A stretch of DNA of 64,000 nucleotides, taken from NCBI GenBank assembly GCA_000721375.1, contig JOGW01000019.1:191356-255355 (forward strand), given 5' to 3'. The position numbers and the translations under genes are program-made. The notes beneath the pieces were generated by a model that did not search any database, had not been told where the DNA came from, and saw nothing but the letters and a program-made list of their open reading frames with translations. Positions 40,816 to 49,205 of this stretch are shown here, piece after piece; positions within the stretch are counted from its first letter, which is position 1, and every line of letters starts with the position of its first letter. Origin of the DNA: Streptomyces sp. NRRL B-3428. Its GTDB lineage: Bacteria; Actinomycetota; Actinomycetes; Streptomycetales; Streptomycetaceae.

Positions 40816-42137
40816 GACGCCGACCGCTCCCTTCGCACGTCGTCGGGATGGGCGAGCCCCAGGTGGTCGCGCAGGGTCGTGCCCGCGTACTCGGTGCGGA
40901 AGACTCCGCGCTCCTGGAGCAGCGGCACCACCCGGTCCACGAACTCGTCCAGGCCGCCCGGGGTGAGGTGCGGCACGAGGATGAACCCGTCGGCGGCATC
41001 GGCCTGCACGTACTCGTCGATGAGTGCGGCCACCGAGGCCGGGGCGCCGATGAAGGACTGCCGTGCGGTCTGCTCGATCGCCAACTCCCTGATGGACAGG
41101 CCCTTCTCCTCGGCCAGTGCCCGCCAGCGCGCCGCGATCCCGAAGCGGTCGCCCGAGTGCGCCCAGCCCTGGACCACGTCGCTGTCCGGCACCGGGTCGA
41201 TGGCGGGCAGCGGGCCGTCCGGGTCGTATCCGGACAGATCGCGGCCCCATACGTTCTCCAGGAAGGCGATCGCGGTCTGTGGGCCGACCTGCTGCCGGCG
41301 GATCAGCGCGGCGCGCTCCTGTGCCTCGGCATCCGTGTCGCCGAGGACGAAGGTGGCGGCCGGGAGGATCTTGAGGTCCGCCGGCTTGCGTCCGTAGCGC
41401 GCCAGGCGCCGCTTCACATCGGCGTGGAAGGTGCGGCCGGCCTCCAGGCTGCCGTGCCGGCTGAAGACGACATCGGCGCTGCGGGCGGCGAACTCGCGGC
41501 CCTCGTCGGAGTCCCCGGCCTGGATCAGTACGGGGTGCCTTTGAGGTGAGTGCGGAAGGGCGGGGCGCGCGGAGATGTCGAACTGCGGGCCCTTGTGGCG
41601 TACGGGACGTGGGCCCCGTTCCGCCGGCCAGGCGTCCCACAGGGCGCGGGCCACCTCGAGGAACTCCTCGGCGCGGGTATAGCGGTAGGCGCGGTCCAGA
41701 TAGCCGCCGCGGCGGAAGTTCTCCCCGGTGAAGGCGTCCGAGGTGGTGACCACGTTCCAGGCGGCGCGCCCGTCGGACAGGTGGTCCAGCGAGGCGAAAC
41801 GGCGGGCGAGTTCGTACGGCTCGTTGAAGGTGGCGTTGACCGTGGCGGCCAGGCCCAGGTGCCGGGTCACCGCGGCCACGGCGTTCAGGACCGTGAGCGA
41901 GTCGGGGCGGCCGACCACGTCCAGGTCGTGGATCAGCCCCTTGCGCTCCCGCAGCCGCAGCCCCTCGGCGAGGAACAGGAAGTCGAACTTGCCGCGCTCC
42001 GCCGTGCGGGCGAGCTGCCGGAAGGAGGAGAACTCGATCTGGCTGCGCGATTCGGGGTCGGTCCAGACGGTGGTGTTGTTGACGCCGGGGAAGTGGGCGG
42101 CGAGATGAACTTGCTTGCGCGCCCCGGGGGTTGTCAT
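40812..42137 (-). CDS. NtaA/SnaA/DszA-type FMN-dependent monooxygenase
   Basis: A 441-residue protein of the NtaA/SnaA/DszA branch, which includes nitrilotriacetate, sulfone and pristinamycin-pathway monooxygenases. Signature stretches are AERGKFDFLFLAEGLRLRE, HLGLAATVNATFNEPYELAR, DHLSDGRAAWNVVTTSDAFT and PVLIQAGDSDEGREFAA. Start at 42137 is fixed by the ATGA overlap with the upstream gene; the longer in-frame ORF above belongs to another reading. It is coupled on both sides, so the three LLM genes are read as one unit. Confidence 0.88.
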   Translation of the reverse strand: MTTPGARKQVHLAAHFPGVNNTTVWTDPESRSQIEFSSFRQLARTAERGKFDFLFLAEGLRLRERKGLIHDLDVVGRPDSLTVLNAVAAVTRHLGLAATVNATFNEPYELARRFASLDHLSDGRAAWNVVTTSDAFTGENFRRGGYLDRAYRYTRAEEFLEVARALWDAWPAERGPRPVRHKGPQFDISARPALPHSPQRHPVLIQAGDSDEGREFAARSADVVFSRHGSLEAGRTFHADVKRRLARYGRKPADLKILPAATFVLGDTDAEAQERAALIRRQQVGPQTAIAFLENVWGRDLSGYDPDGPLPAIDPVPDSDVVQGWAHSGDRFGIAARWRALAEEKGLSIRELAIEQTARQSFIGAPASVAALIDEYVQADAADGFILVPHLTPGGLDEFVDRVVPLLQERGVFRTEYAGTTLRDHLGLAHPDDVRRERSAS

Positions 42138-43195
42138 CGCAGGGCCTCCACTCGGTGGGCGTAGCGGCTCGCGGGCCGGGGCAGACCCAGGTGGTCGCGC
42201 AGTGTGCGCCCCTGGTAGGCGGCGCGGAAGAGCCCCGCCTCGCGCAGCCGCGGGACCAGACCGTGCACGAGGAGCGGCAGTTCGGCCTCGATCGTGGTGG
42301 GGACGAGATGGAATCCGTCCACGCCGGTGGCCGTGTGCCACTCGGCGAGCTGAGCCGCGAGGGCGGTGGCGGCGCCGGTGAAACGCAGCCCGGGCGTGGG
42401 TGGCAGCTCGAACCCGTCGCGCAGATCGAGCGTGACCTTGAGGAGCACGCGTGGCTGTCGCTCGCCTGCCCGGTCGAGGAGCGCCTCGCGGGCGGCCCTG
42501 GCCGAGGCGGGATCGGCCGCATCGAGGAGCACCACATCGGCGTGATGCGCCGCCAACTCCCCACGTGTATCCGGGTCATGAGCGCCGAGCGCCACCACGA
42601 CGGGCGGTCGCCCCTGAGGCGGTCGGGGCACGATCGAGGGACCGCGTACGGAGAAGTGCGGGCCCTCGAAGTCGACGTAGTGCAGCCGCTCGCGGTCGAT
42701 GAAACGGCCGGTGGCGGCGTCCCGTATCTCCGCGTCGTCCTCCCAGCTGTCCCACAGCCGGGCGGCCACCTCGGCGGCATCGGCCGCCTCCGCCCAGAGT
42801 TCGGCCGCGGGCGCGCTGCGCCGCCGGCCCACCGCACGGGCCTCGGCGGCCGTACCCGACACCTCCACCAGCCACCCGGCACGGCCCTCGCTCACGAAGT
42901 CGAGGGTGGCCAGGGCGGTGGAGGTGTGGAACGGCTCGGTGTGGGTGGTGGTGACGGCCGGCACGAGGCCGATACGGCGGGTCAGCGGCGCGACCCTGGC
43001 CAGAACCGCGACCGGGTCGAGGCGGCCGGCACCGTCCTCGGGCGCCGGGGCGAAGGGGTCGCCGAGGGTGAGGAAGTCGAAGGCGCCCTGCTCGGCGAGC
43101 TGGGTCAGAGCGGTCCAGTAGGGGGCGGTCAGAGATGCGGCGGGGCGGTGTCCGCTCCCGCCGATGTCCACGGCGAGATGGAGTTCTCGGGGCAT
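42134..43195 (-). CDS. LLM class flavin-dependent oxidoreductase
   Basis: A 353-residue LLM protein related to the NtaA/SnaA/DszA group (FDFLTLGDPFAPAPEDGAGR, TRRIGLVPAVTTTHTEPFHT, LDFVSEGRAGWLVEVSGTAA). It is shorter than the neighbour and has a shorter insertion region. AAGGAT precedes the ATG. Stop overlaps the following LLM gene. Together with that gene it could oxidise related sulfur compounds or act as a pair. Confidence 0.83.
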   Translation of the reverse strand: MPRELHLAVDIGGSGHRPAASLTAPYWTALTQLAEQGAFDFLTLGDPFAPAPEDGAGRLDPVAVLARVAPLTRRIGLVPAVTTTHTEPFHTSTALATLDFVSEGRAGWLVEVSGTAAEARAVGRRRSAPAAELWAEAADAAEVAARLWDSWEDDAEIRDAATGRFIDRERLHYVDFEGPHFSVRGPSIVPRPPQGRPPVVVALGAHDPDTRGELAAHHADVVLLDAADPASARAAREALLDRAGERQPRVLLKVTLDLRDGFELPPTPGLRFTGAATALAAQLAEWHTATGVDGFHLVPTTIEAELPLLVHGLVPRLREAGLFRAAYQGRTLRDHLGLPRPASRYAHRVEALR

Positions 43196-43248
43196 GGCTA
43201 CAGATCCTTGTGGGCTGGTGCGAGGGCCGGCAGTGCGGTGGGTGACCG

Positions 43249-44235
43249 CTACTTGTTGGTCTTGGGCAGCCCGGGCGGATTGATCCCGGACTTCGTCACG
43301 GACTCGTCGGACAGGCCCCAGCGCTCCAGCACCTGGGCGTAAGTACCGTTCTCGATCACGTGGTTGAGCGCGGCGGCCAGCGGCTTCGCGAGTCCGCTGT
43401 CCTTCTTGGTGGTGGCCGCGATCAGGCCCTGCAGGGTGGCGCCCGCACCGGAGTAGGTGCCGACCACCTCGGTCTTCCCGCTGGTGGCCGCGTGGTAGGC
43501 GGCGGTCGGGTTGGGGCCGAGGTAGAGGTCGATCCGGCCCGACTGGAGGGCCAGATAGGTGTCGCTCTCGTTCTGGTAGTACTTGATGTCCACCGGCTCA
43601 CGGCCGGCCTTCTCGTTCTCCTTGCTCCACTCGACCAGGAGCTTCTCCTGGTTGGTGCCGCTGGAGACGGCGACCTTCAGACCCGCCACGTCCTTGGGCC
43701 CTTCGATCTTCAGACCGCTGCCCTTCTTGGCACCGAAGCCGAGGTTGTCCTCGCGGTAGGTGGCGAAGTCGTACTTCTCCTTGCGCTCCTCGGTGACCGT
43801 GATGTTGCTGAAGGCGGCGTCGTACTTCGCGCTGTCCAGGCCGACGAAGATGTTCTCCCAGGAGACGGTGTTGATGTGCGGCTTCAGATCGAGGACGTCC
43901 GCGACGAGATACGCGAGATCGGGCTCCACGCCGATGACCGTCTTGTTGTCGGTGGCGTAGAACGTGAGGGGCGCGGAGGAGCCCGAGGAGCCGGCGAGTT
44001 CCAGGGTGCCGCGTTGGCGGATCTTCTCGGGGACAAGGTCGGCTATGGAGTCGACCTTGTCCGTGGTGACACGTTTCTGGTCGGGACTCGTATTGATCTT
44101 CACCTTGGCGCCGGAGGCGGCCGCGACCTCGGTGGTGCGGTCCTCCTTCGGGTTCCCGCACGCGGCGAGCAGCAGCGTGGCGGCGAGTCCCAGGGCGGCG
44201 GCGGTGGTGCGGCGACGGGTGATCAGGGCGTACAC
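43249..44235 (-). CDS. amino-acid-type ABC transporter substrate-binding lipoprotein
   Basis: A 328-residue lipoprotein of the polar amino-acid (family 3) binding group (lipobox LLAAC near residue 26; VIGVEPDLAYLVADVLDLKP, YDAAFSNITVTEERKEKYDF, GLKVAVSSGTNQEKLL). It would capture a small polar, probably sulfur-containing, solute at the cell surface. I start at the GTG at 44235 because GGAG lies 6 nt upstream; an ATG 12 nt earlier has no site. It follows an ATPase gene in the same operon and is the second of two binding proteins. The usual SsuA-type (nitrate/sulfonate) SBP is absent. Confidence 0.85.
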   Translation of the reverse strand: MYALITRRRTTAAALGLAATLLLAACGNPKEDRTTEVAAASGAKVKINTSPDQKRVTTDKVDSIADLVPEKIRQRGTLELAGSSGSSAPLTFYATDNKTVIGVEPDLAYLVADVLDLKPHINTVSWENIFVGLDSAKYDAAFSNITVTEERKEKYDFATYREDNLGFGAKKGSGLKIEGPKDVAGLKVAVSSGTNQEKLLVEWSKENEKAGREPVDIKYYQNESDTYLALQSGRIDLYLGPNPTAAYHAATSGKTEVVGTYSGAGATLQGLIAATTKKDSGLAKPLAAALNHVIENGTYAQVLERWGLSDESVTKSGINPPGLPKTNK

Positions 44236-44262
44236 AGGTGGCTCCATCCGGAGAAGGGAAGG

Positions 44263-45027
44263 TCAGAGGACCTTGGAGAGGAAGGCGCGGGTGCGCTCGT
44301 GCTGCGGGGCGTCGAGTACGGCCGAGGGCGGGCCCTGTTCGACCACGACCCCGTCGTCCATGAACACCACGGTGTCGGCCACCTCGCGGGCGAAGCCGAT
44401 CTCATGGGTGACGACGACCATCGTGGTTCCGGTACGTGCCAAGTCCTTGATCACGTCGAGGACTTCACCCACCAGCTCGGGGTCGAGCGCCGAGGTGGGC
44501 TCGTCGAAGAGCAGCACCTTCGGAGAGAGGGCGAGCGCACGGGCGATGGCCACGCGCTGCTGCTGTCCGCCGGAGAGCTGGCGCGGGTAGGCGTCGGTCT
44601 TGTCGGCGAGACCGACCCGTTCGAGCAGTCGGCGGGCCGTCTCCTCGGCCTCCTTGCGCGGCCGGCGCAGAGCGGAGACGGGTGCCTCGACGAGGTTCTC
44701 CAGGACGGTCAGATGCGGGAAGAGGTTGAAGTTCTGGAAGACGAACCCGATGTGGGTCCGCTGGCGCAGAACGTCCTTCTCCCTCAGCTCGTGCAGCTTG
44801 TCGCCGGCACGGCGGTAGCCGATCAGCTCGCCGTCGATGCTGATCCAGCCGCGGTTCACCTTCTCCAGATGGTTGATGGTGCGCAGGAGCGTGGACTTGC
44901 CCGAGCCGGACGGGCCGAGGATCACGGTCACCTCGCCGGCCCTGACCTGCAGGTCCACTCCCCGTAGGACCTCAAGCGGTCCGAAGCTCTTGTGGACGCC
45001 GTGCACGTCCACCATCACGTCACTCAT
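44263..45027 (-). CDS. ABC transporter ATP-binding protein (amino-acid type)
   Basis: A 254-residue ATPase of the GlnQ/HisP class: Walker [12 protein letters not shown], signature [15 protein letters not shown], Walker [13 protein letters not shown] and the switch His in [15 protein letters not shown] overlaps the upstream permease stop (ATGA). It is the only ATPase in the locus, so it may drive both this operon's permease and the permease of the divergent plus-strand operon. Confidence 0.94.
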   Translation of the reverse strand: MSDVMVDVHGVHKSFGPLEVLRGVDLQVRAGEVTVILGPSGSGKSTLLRTINHLEKVNRGWISIDGELIGYRRAGDKLHELREKDVLRQRTHIGFVFQNFNLFPHLTVLENLVEAPVSALRRPRKEAEETARRLLERVGLADKTDAYPRQLSGGQQQRVAIARALALSPKVLLFDEPTSALDPELVGEVLDVIKDLARTGTTMVVVTHEIGFAREVADTVVFMDDGVVVEQGPPSAVLDAPQHERTRAFLSKVL

Positions 45028-46001
45028 CGGTTGTCTCCCAGCGGGGTGAGGGGTGCTTTCGGCGGGGTGAGGAACCGGCGGACGCGCTGCAGCGGCGTGG
45101 GCGGCGGGGTCCGGTTCGCCCCTCGTGCGTAATGCCGTTCCACGTAGTACTGGGCCACCGAGAGCAGCGAGGTGAGCACCACGTACCAGGCGGTGGCCAC
45201 GAGCAGCAGCGGGATCACCCGGCCGTTACGGCCGTAGATCACCTGCACCTGGTAGAAGAGTTCGCCGATGGCCATCACATAGACCACCGAGGTGCCCTTG
45301 AGCAGGCCGATGATCTCGTTGCCCGCGGTGGGCAGGATGGCCCGCATCGCCTGGGGAAGCACGATCCGGCGGATCTGCCGCAGCCGCGGGATCCCGAGGG
45401 ATGCGGCGGCCTCGAACTGCCCCTGGTCGACGGAGAGCACACCGCCGCGCACGATCTCGGCGGCGTACGCGGCCTGGTGCAGCGTGAGGCCGATGATCGC
45501 CGCGCCGATGGTCCCGATGAGACTGTTGCTGTCGACGGACCAGAACACCGGACCGAACGGGATACCGACGCCCAACTGCTCGTACAGGGCACTGAGGTTG
45601 AACCAGAAGACCAGCTGGACGATCATCGGGATCGACCGGAAGATCCAGATGTACGTCCAGGCCACGCTCTGCAGCACCGGGCTGCGCGACAGGCGCATGA
45701 AGGCCAGCACGGTGCCGAGCAGGAAGCCGAGCACGGTGGCGTACGCGGTGAGCTGGAGCGTCACCCAGACCGCGTCGACGATGGTCTCGGACAGGACGTA
45801 CTCGCCGAACACCCCCCATTCCCAGACCGGGTTGGTGGCGAGGCCGTGGACGAACTGGGCGAGCAGGACCAGTACGGCCGTGGCCGCCGCCCAGCGGGCG
45901 TAGTGGCGTACGGGCACGACCTCGGCCGAGGACGGATCCGATGCGCGCTCGGTGTCCGCGAGCGCCTTGCCGGGCGGTGCGGTACCGGTGATCGATGACA
46001 T
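45024..46001 (-). CDS. amino-acid ABC transporter permease
   Basis: A 325-residue permease of the HisM/GlnP type with about five to six transmembrane helices. The EAA loop reads [23 protein letters not shown] in part ([20 protein letters not shown]). The C-terminal cytoplasmic tail ends in [20 protein letters not shown]. It shares the tail motif [10 protein letters not shown] and PPTPLQRVR with the permease at 49206, so the two are close paralogues. Coupled to the ATPase gene by ATGA. Confidence 0.9.
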   Translation of the reverse strand: MSSITGTAPPGKALADTERASDPSSAEVVPVRHYARWAAATAVLVLLAQFVHGLATNPVWEWGVFGEYVLSETIVDAVWVTLQLTAYATVLGFLLGTVLAFMRLSRSPVLQSVAWTYIWIFRSIPMIVQLVFWFNLSALYEQLGVGIPFGPVFWSVDSNSLIGTIGAAIIGLTLHQAAYAAEIVRGGVLSVDQGQFEAAASLGIPRLRQIRRIVLPQAMRAILPTAGNEIIGLLKGTSVVYVMAIGELFYQVQVIYGRNGRVIPLLLVATAWYVVLTSLLSVAQYYVERHYARGANRTPPPTPLQRVRRFLTPPKAPLTPLGDNR

Positions 46002-46022
46002 GGTGATCTCTCCGCCCGGCTG

Positions 46023-46979
46023 TCAGCTGTGCTCGGGCGGATTGATCCGCGAGGTCTCGATCGCGGACGGGGTGGTGCCCCACTTCTTCAGGATCCGCTC
46101 GTACGTACCGTCCTTGATCAGTTCGTTGACGGCGGCCTGGAAGGCCTCGGTGAGCGGGGAGTCCTTCTTGAAGGCGAAGCCGACGTCGAGTCGGTGGAAC
46201 TCACCGAGGAACGCGGTCCCGGCCGCCGGCTGGGCGGCCTGGTAGCGCAGTCCGTTGATCGTCGACATGATCACGTCGATCCGGCCCTGCTGCAGGGCGG
46301 TGAGCGTGGCGCCGTTGTCCGAGTAGACCTGCACGGCGTACGGCTTCTTGCCGGCCTTCGCGCAGACGCCCTTCTGCTTGGTCAGGGTGGCCTCGAAGGT
46401 GGTGCCCGCGCCGGTGCCGATGGTCAGACCGCACAGCTGGGTCAACTCGCTTACCTTGTCGCCCAGTTCGGTGTTCCCCTTCTTGACCGCGAAGCCCTGG
46501 CCGTCGTTGATGTACGTGACGAAGTCGATGGTCTTCAGGCGCTCGCCGGTGACCCCGAAGTTGCCGGTGCCGAAGTCGTACTTGCCGCTGCCGAGGGCGG
46601 GCAGGATCGTCTCGAACGCGGCGTCCTGCCGCTCCAGCTTCACCCCGAGCACCTTGGCGACCGCGTTGGCGAGGTCGATGTCCTGTCCGGCGGGCGCCTT
46701 GTCGGAACCGTTCGGGTAGTACGCCGAGGGCGGGTTGCCCACCGAGCTGCCGACGCGGAGAGTGCCGGACTTCCGCACGTCTTCGGGCAGCAGCGCCGCC
46801 GCGGACTCGACCTTGCGCACGGCGGCCACGGGGTCGTCGGTGGGTGCCGGGGAGGCCTGGGCTCCGGCCGGTGCGGCGTCGGAGCCGGAGTCGGATCCGC
46901 AGGCGGTGGCGGCGAGGAGCGGCAGCGCTATCAGTCCGGTGGCAAGGCGCAGCCGGGTTCGCAGGGCGCGGATCTTCAC
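46023..46979 (-). CDS. amino-acid-type ABC transporter substrate-binding lipoprotein
   Basis: A 318-residue lipoprotein (lipobox AATAC near residue 27) of the family 3 group (SGTLRVGSSVGNPPSAYYPN, GQDIDLANAVAKVLGVKLER, FGTGNFGVTGERLKTIDFVT). Different enough from the SBP at 43249 to suggest a second substrate. The GTG overlaps the upstream GNAT stop (GTGA). Both SBPs and the permease are in the same transcription unit. Confidence 0.88.
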   Translation of the reverse strand: MKIRALRTRLRLATGLIALPLLAATACGSDSGSDAAPAGAQASPAPTDDPVAAVRKVESAAALLPEDVRKSGTLRVGSSVGNPPSAYYPNGSDKAPAGQDIDLANAVAKVLGVKLERQDAAFETILPALGSGKYDFGTGNFGVTGERLKTIDFVTYINDGQGFAVKKGNTELGDKVSELTQLCGLTIGTGAGTTFEATLTKQKGVCAKAGKKPYAVQVYSDNGATLTALQQGRIDVIMSTINGLRYQAAQPAAGTAFLGEFHRLDVGFAFKKDSPLTEAFQAAVNELIKDGTYERILKKWGTTPSAIETSRINPPEHS

Positions 46980-47521
46980 TGGTCGGGGGCCTTTCCCGGG
47001 AGGGAGGAGTCGGTGAGGTGGGATTCGGTGAAGTGGGATTCGGTGAGGTGTTTCTCGAACGGCAGTGGGCCGATGGCTTCCGGGTCGGCCCCGGTGTCGA
47101 ACAGGGGTGTGTAGCCGGTGACCAGGTACAGGCCGCGGGCCTCGGGCTGGCGCGGTCCGGTGGTCAGGTAGATCCGCCGGTAGCCGCGTCCGGCCGCCGC
47201 CCGCTCCAGCTCGTCGACGACCCGGCGGGCGAGCCCGCGGCGGCGGTGCGCCGAGTGGGTCCAGATCCGCTTCAGTTCGGCGGTGGTGGCGTCGTAGCGG
47301 CGGAACGCGCCGCCGGCCACGGGTTCGCCGCGCTCCAGGAGGAGCAGCAGCAGTCCGCCGTGCGCGGGAGTGAACTCCTCGTCCGGATAGCGGGAGATCT
47401 CGGCGTGTGCGTCCTTGCCGTATCTCGTCGAGTACTCATGGCTGAGCTCACGCAGCAGCGGTTCGACCCGGGGGTCGGCCACGGTCACCTCGACGACCGT
47501 CAACTCGGGTGCGGAGGTCAT
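46976..47521 (-). CDS. GNAT family N-acetyltransferase
   Basis: A 181-residue GNAT with the acetyl-CoA loop HRRRGLARRVVDELERAA and strand GYRRIYLTTGPRQPEARGLY. Start at 47521 overlaps the SsuD stop (ATGA). The C-terminal tail HLTESHFTESHLTDSSL is encoded by three 15-nt tandem repeats near 47010. In a sulfur operon it may acetylate a thiol or amine intermediate or detoxify it; the substrate is not known. Confidence 0.85.
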   Translation of the reverse strand: MTSAPELTVVEVTVADPRVEPLLRELSHEYSTRYGKDAHAEISRYPDEEFTPAHGGLLLLLLERGEPVAGGAFRRYDATTAELKRIWTHSAHRRRGLARRVVDELERAAAGRGYRRIYLTTGPRQPEARGLYLVTGYTPLFDTGADPEAIGPLPFEKHLTESHFTESHLTDSSLPGKAPDQ

Positions 47522-48639
47522 CCGTTGACCACCTCGAGCGTGCCCCGGGCCGCGCGCTCGGCGTCCCGCTTGGCGACCTCCTCGCGGACCAGCGGAATGA
47601 CGTACCGGCCGAAGTCGATCGCGTCGTCGAGCAGGTCGTAGCCGCGCGCGGAGAGGATGTCGACACCCAGGTCGTAGTAGTCGAGCAGCGCCTGCGCCAC
47701 GGTCTCGGGGGTGCCGACCAGCGCGTTGGAGTTGCCCGCGCCACCGGTCGCGGCGGCGGTCGGGGTCCACAGCGCACGGTCGTAGCGCTCACCGGCCTCG
47801 GCGATGGCGATCAGGCGCTGCGAACCGGTGTTTTCGGGGGATCCGGTCCGGTGGTGGCGTACGAGACCGGACTCGCGCCGCTGCCGGATCGCGCCGACCG
47901 TGCGGTGCGCCTTCTCCCAGGCGAGCTCCTCGGTGGGCGCGATGATCGGCCGGAAGGCGACCTGGATCCGCGGCACATCGGTGCGCCCGGCGGCCTTCGC
48001 GGCGGCCTTCACCAACTCGATCTGCTCGGCGGTCTCGGCCAGCGGCTCGCCCCACAGGCAGTAGATATCGGCCTCGGCGCCCCCGGCCTCGTACGCGGCG
48101 GGCGAGGAACCACCGAACGACACGTTCGGGCGCGGCTGCTGCACCGGGAAGACATCGCTGACGAAGTCATGGAAGAGGTAGTGCTCGCCCTCGTGGTCGA
48201 AGGGCTCGTGCGTGGTCCAGATCTTCTTGACGATCCCGATGTACTCCCGGGTGCGGGCGTAGCGCTCGTCCTTGGTGAGGGCGTCGCCCTCGCGGCGCTG
48301 CTCGTGGTCGTTGCCGCCGGTGATGAAGTGGACGGTCAGCCGTCCCTCGCTGATCTGGTCGAGGGTGGCGAAGGTCTTCGCGGCGAACGTGGGATACGAG
48401 ACGTTCGGCCGGTGGGCGAGCAGGATCTGCAGCCGTTCCAGGTGGCTCGCGATGTACGCGGCGGCCGGCGCGGGATCCGGTGAGCCCGAGCCGTACGCGA
48501 AGAGGACCCGGTCCCAGCCGTTGTCCTCATGGGCACGCGCAAGGCGGAGTGTGTAGTCCTTGTCGAAGGCGGCGCCGGAGCGTGCGGTGGTCTCCGAGCC
48601 GTTGTTGGTGGCGGCGATACCGAGGAACTCGACGGGCAT
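47518..48639 (-). CDS. ssuD: FMNH2-dependent alkanesulfonate monooxygenase-like (SsuD)
   Basis: A 373-residue LLM enzyme close to SsuD, which releases sulfite from alkanesulfonates using reduced FMN. Characteristic blocks are DNGWDRVLFAYGSGSPDPAP, LQILLAHRPNVSYPTFAAKT, GRLTVHFITGGNDHEQRREG, FPVQQPRPNVSFGGSSPAA and TGGAGNSNALVGTPETVAQA. I chose the ATG at 48639 (MPVEFLGIAATN), with GGAAAGG upstream. It is the first structural gene of the operon; 238 nt separate it from the leader peptide gene. Confidence 0.88.
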   Translation of the reverse strand: MPVEFLGIAATNNGSETTARSGAAFDKDYTLRLARAHEDNGWDRVLFAYGSGSPDPAPAAAYIASHLERLQILLAHRPNVSYPTFAAKTFATLDQISEGRLTVHFITGGNDHEQRREGDALTKDERYARTREYIGIVKKIWTTHEPFDHEGEHYLFHDFVSDVFPVQQPRPNVSFGGSSPAAYEAGGAEADIYCLWGEPLAETAEQIELVKAAAKAAGRTDVPRIQVAFRPIIAPTEELAWEKAHRTVGAIRQRRESGLVRHHRTGSPENTGSQRLIAIAEAGERYDRALWTPTAAATGGAGNSNALVGTPETVAQALLDYYDLGVDILSARGYDLLDDAIDFGRYVIPLVREEVAKRDAERAARGTLEVVNG

Positions 48640-48877
48640 CAGGGGGCCTTTCCGGGCTGTTGCGGGCATGCGGGCATGGCGAGTTGCCGCAGGGCGTGCG
48701 GGCAGGGGAAGCGGCGAAGACGTGGGTGTGACGACGGCGGGCGTCAGGAAGGTCCGACGGGCGGCAGGCGCACGTCAGACGTCAGGGAGCTGCGGCAGCG
48801 CGCGGCAAAGGAGAGCTCGGCCCGCAACGGGGGCACCGAGGGAGGGAAGGGCCGGGATCAGCCGGTCCGCTGCCGGG
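48640..48877 (-). promoter_or_regulatory. untranslated region between leader peptide and ssuD
   Basis: The 238 nt between the leader-peptide stop and ssuD hold no other gene. It is rich in short complementary GC-rich segments, compatible with alternative mRNA structures. I infer a cis-acting leader controlling ssuD. Confidence 0.4.
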
Positions 48878-48955
48878 TCAGACGCAACACGCGGCAGACC
48901 ACACTCGACCGAAGTCGATGTGGCTGCGCGTGACCAAGCGCTCTGTGGCAGGCAT
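48878..48955 (-). CDS. cysteine-containing leader peptide
   Basis: A 25-codon ORF. The C-terminal part reads HIDFGRVWSAACCV, with two consecutive Cys codons (TGT TGC) just before Val and the TGA. GGAG lies about 5 nt before the ATG at 48955. Streptomyces sulfur-metabolism operons commonly carry such tiny leaders, with an HIDLxRV-type motif and C-terminal Cys. I infer that ribosome stalling at the Cys codons under cysteine shortage changes expression of the ssuD operon. Confidence 0.7.
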   Translation of the reverse strand: MPATERLVTRSHIDFGRVWSAACCV

Positions 48956-49057
48956 GCGCTCCATTGAGCAGGACGCCGTCGCGGCCGTCAAGCGGTGCCC
49001 GGATGATGGACTCTTCAACTTGCGCCACTGATAAGGGAGTTGGCGGGAGCGCGTGCC

Positions 49058-49078
49058 ATGTGCTGTTCACACGACTGA
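49058..49078 (+). CDS. possible mini-leader MCCSHD
   Basis: ATG TGC TGT TCA CAC GAC TGA, six residues with two consecutive Cys codons after the start. GGGAG at 49045-49049 is 8 nt upstream, ideal spacing. It points toward the permease gene at 49206. Its shortness makes chance occurrence possible, and a promoter-like sequence at 49092-49122 lies downstream of it. Confidence 0.35.
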   Translation: MCCSHD

Positions 49079-49091
49079 AGCATCCGTCGCG

Positions 49092-49122
49092 TTGACAGGT
49101 CCACTGCGGCGCCGCATACGAT
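49092..49122 (+). promoter_or_regulatory. promoter-like sequence upstream of permease
   Basis: TTGACA (49092-49097) and TACGAT (49117-49122) with a 19-nt spacer, slightly long for a housekeeping promoter. A transcript from here would exclude the mini-ORF at 49058. Confidence 0.4.
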
Positions 49123-49205
49123 CGGATCCGAACCGGCCGCGTTGAGGGACGCGGTGCGTGTGACGACGCACCCACGCCCGCGATCTCCTCACCCGGAGCC
49201 CTCCG

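Noticed and set aside
39736..42882. One 1048-residue ORF spanning the LLM genes
   Set aside because: The frame is open by chance upstream of 40815; the LLM domain starts at MKFLAITLIVHTP and the upstream part overlaps two other coupled LLM genes.
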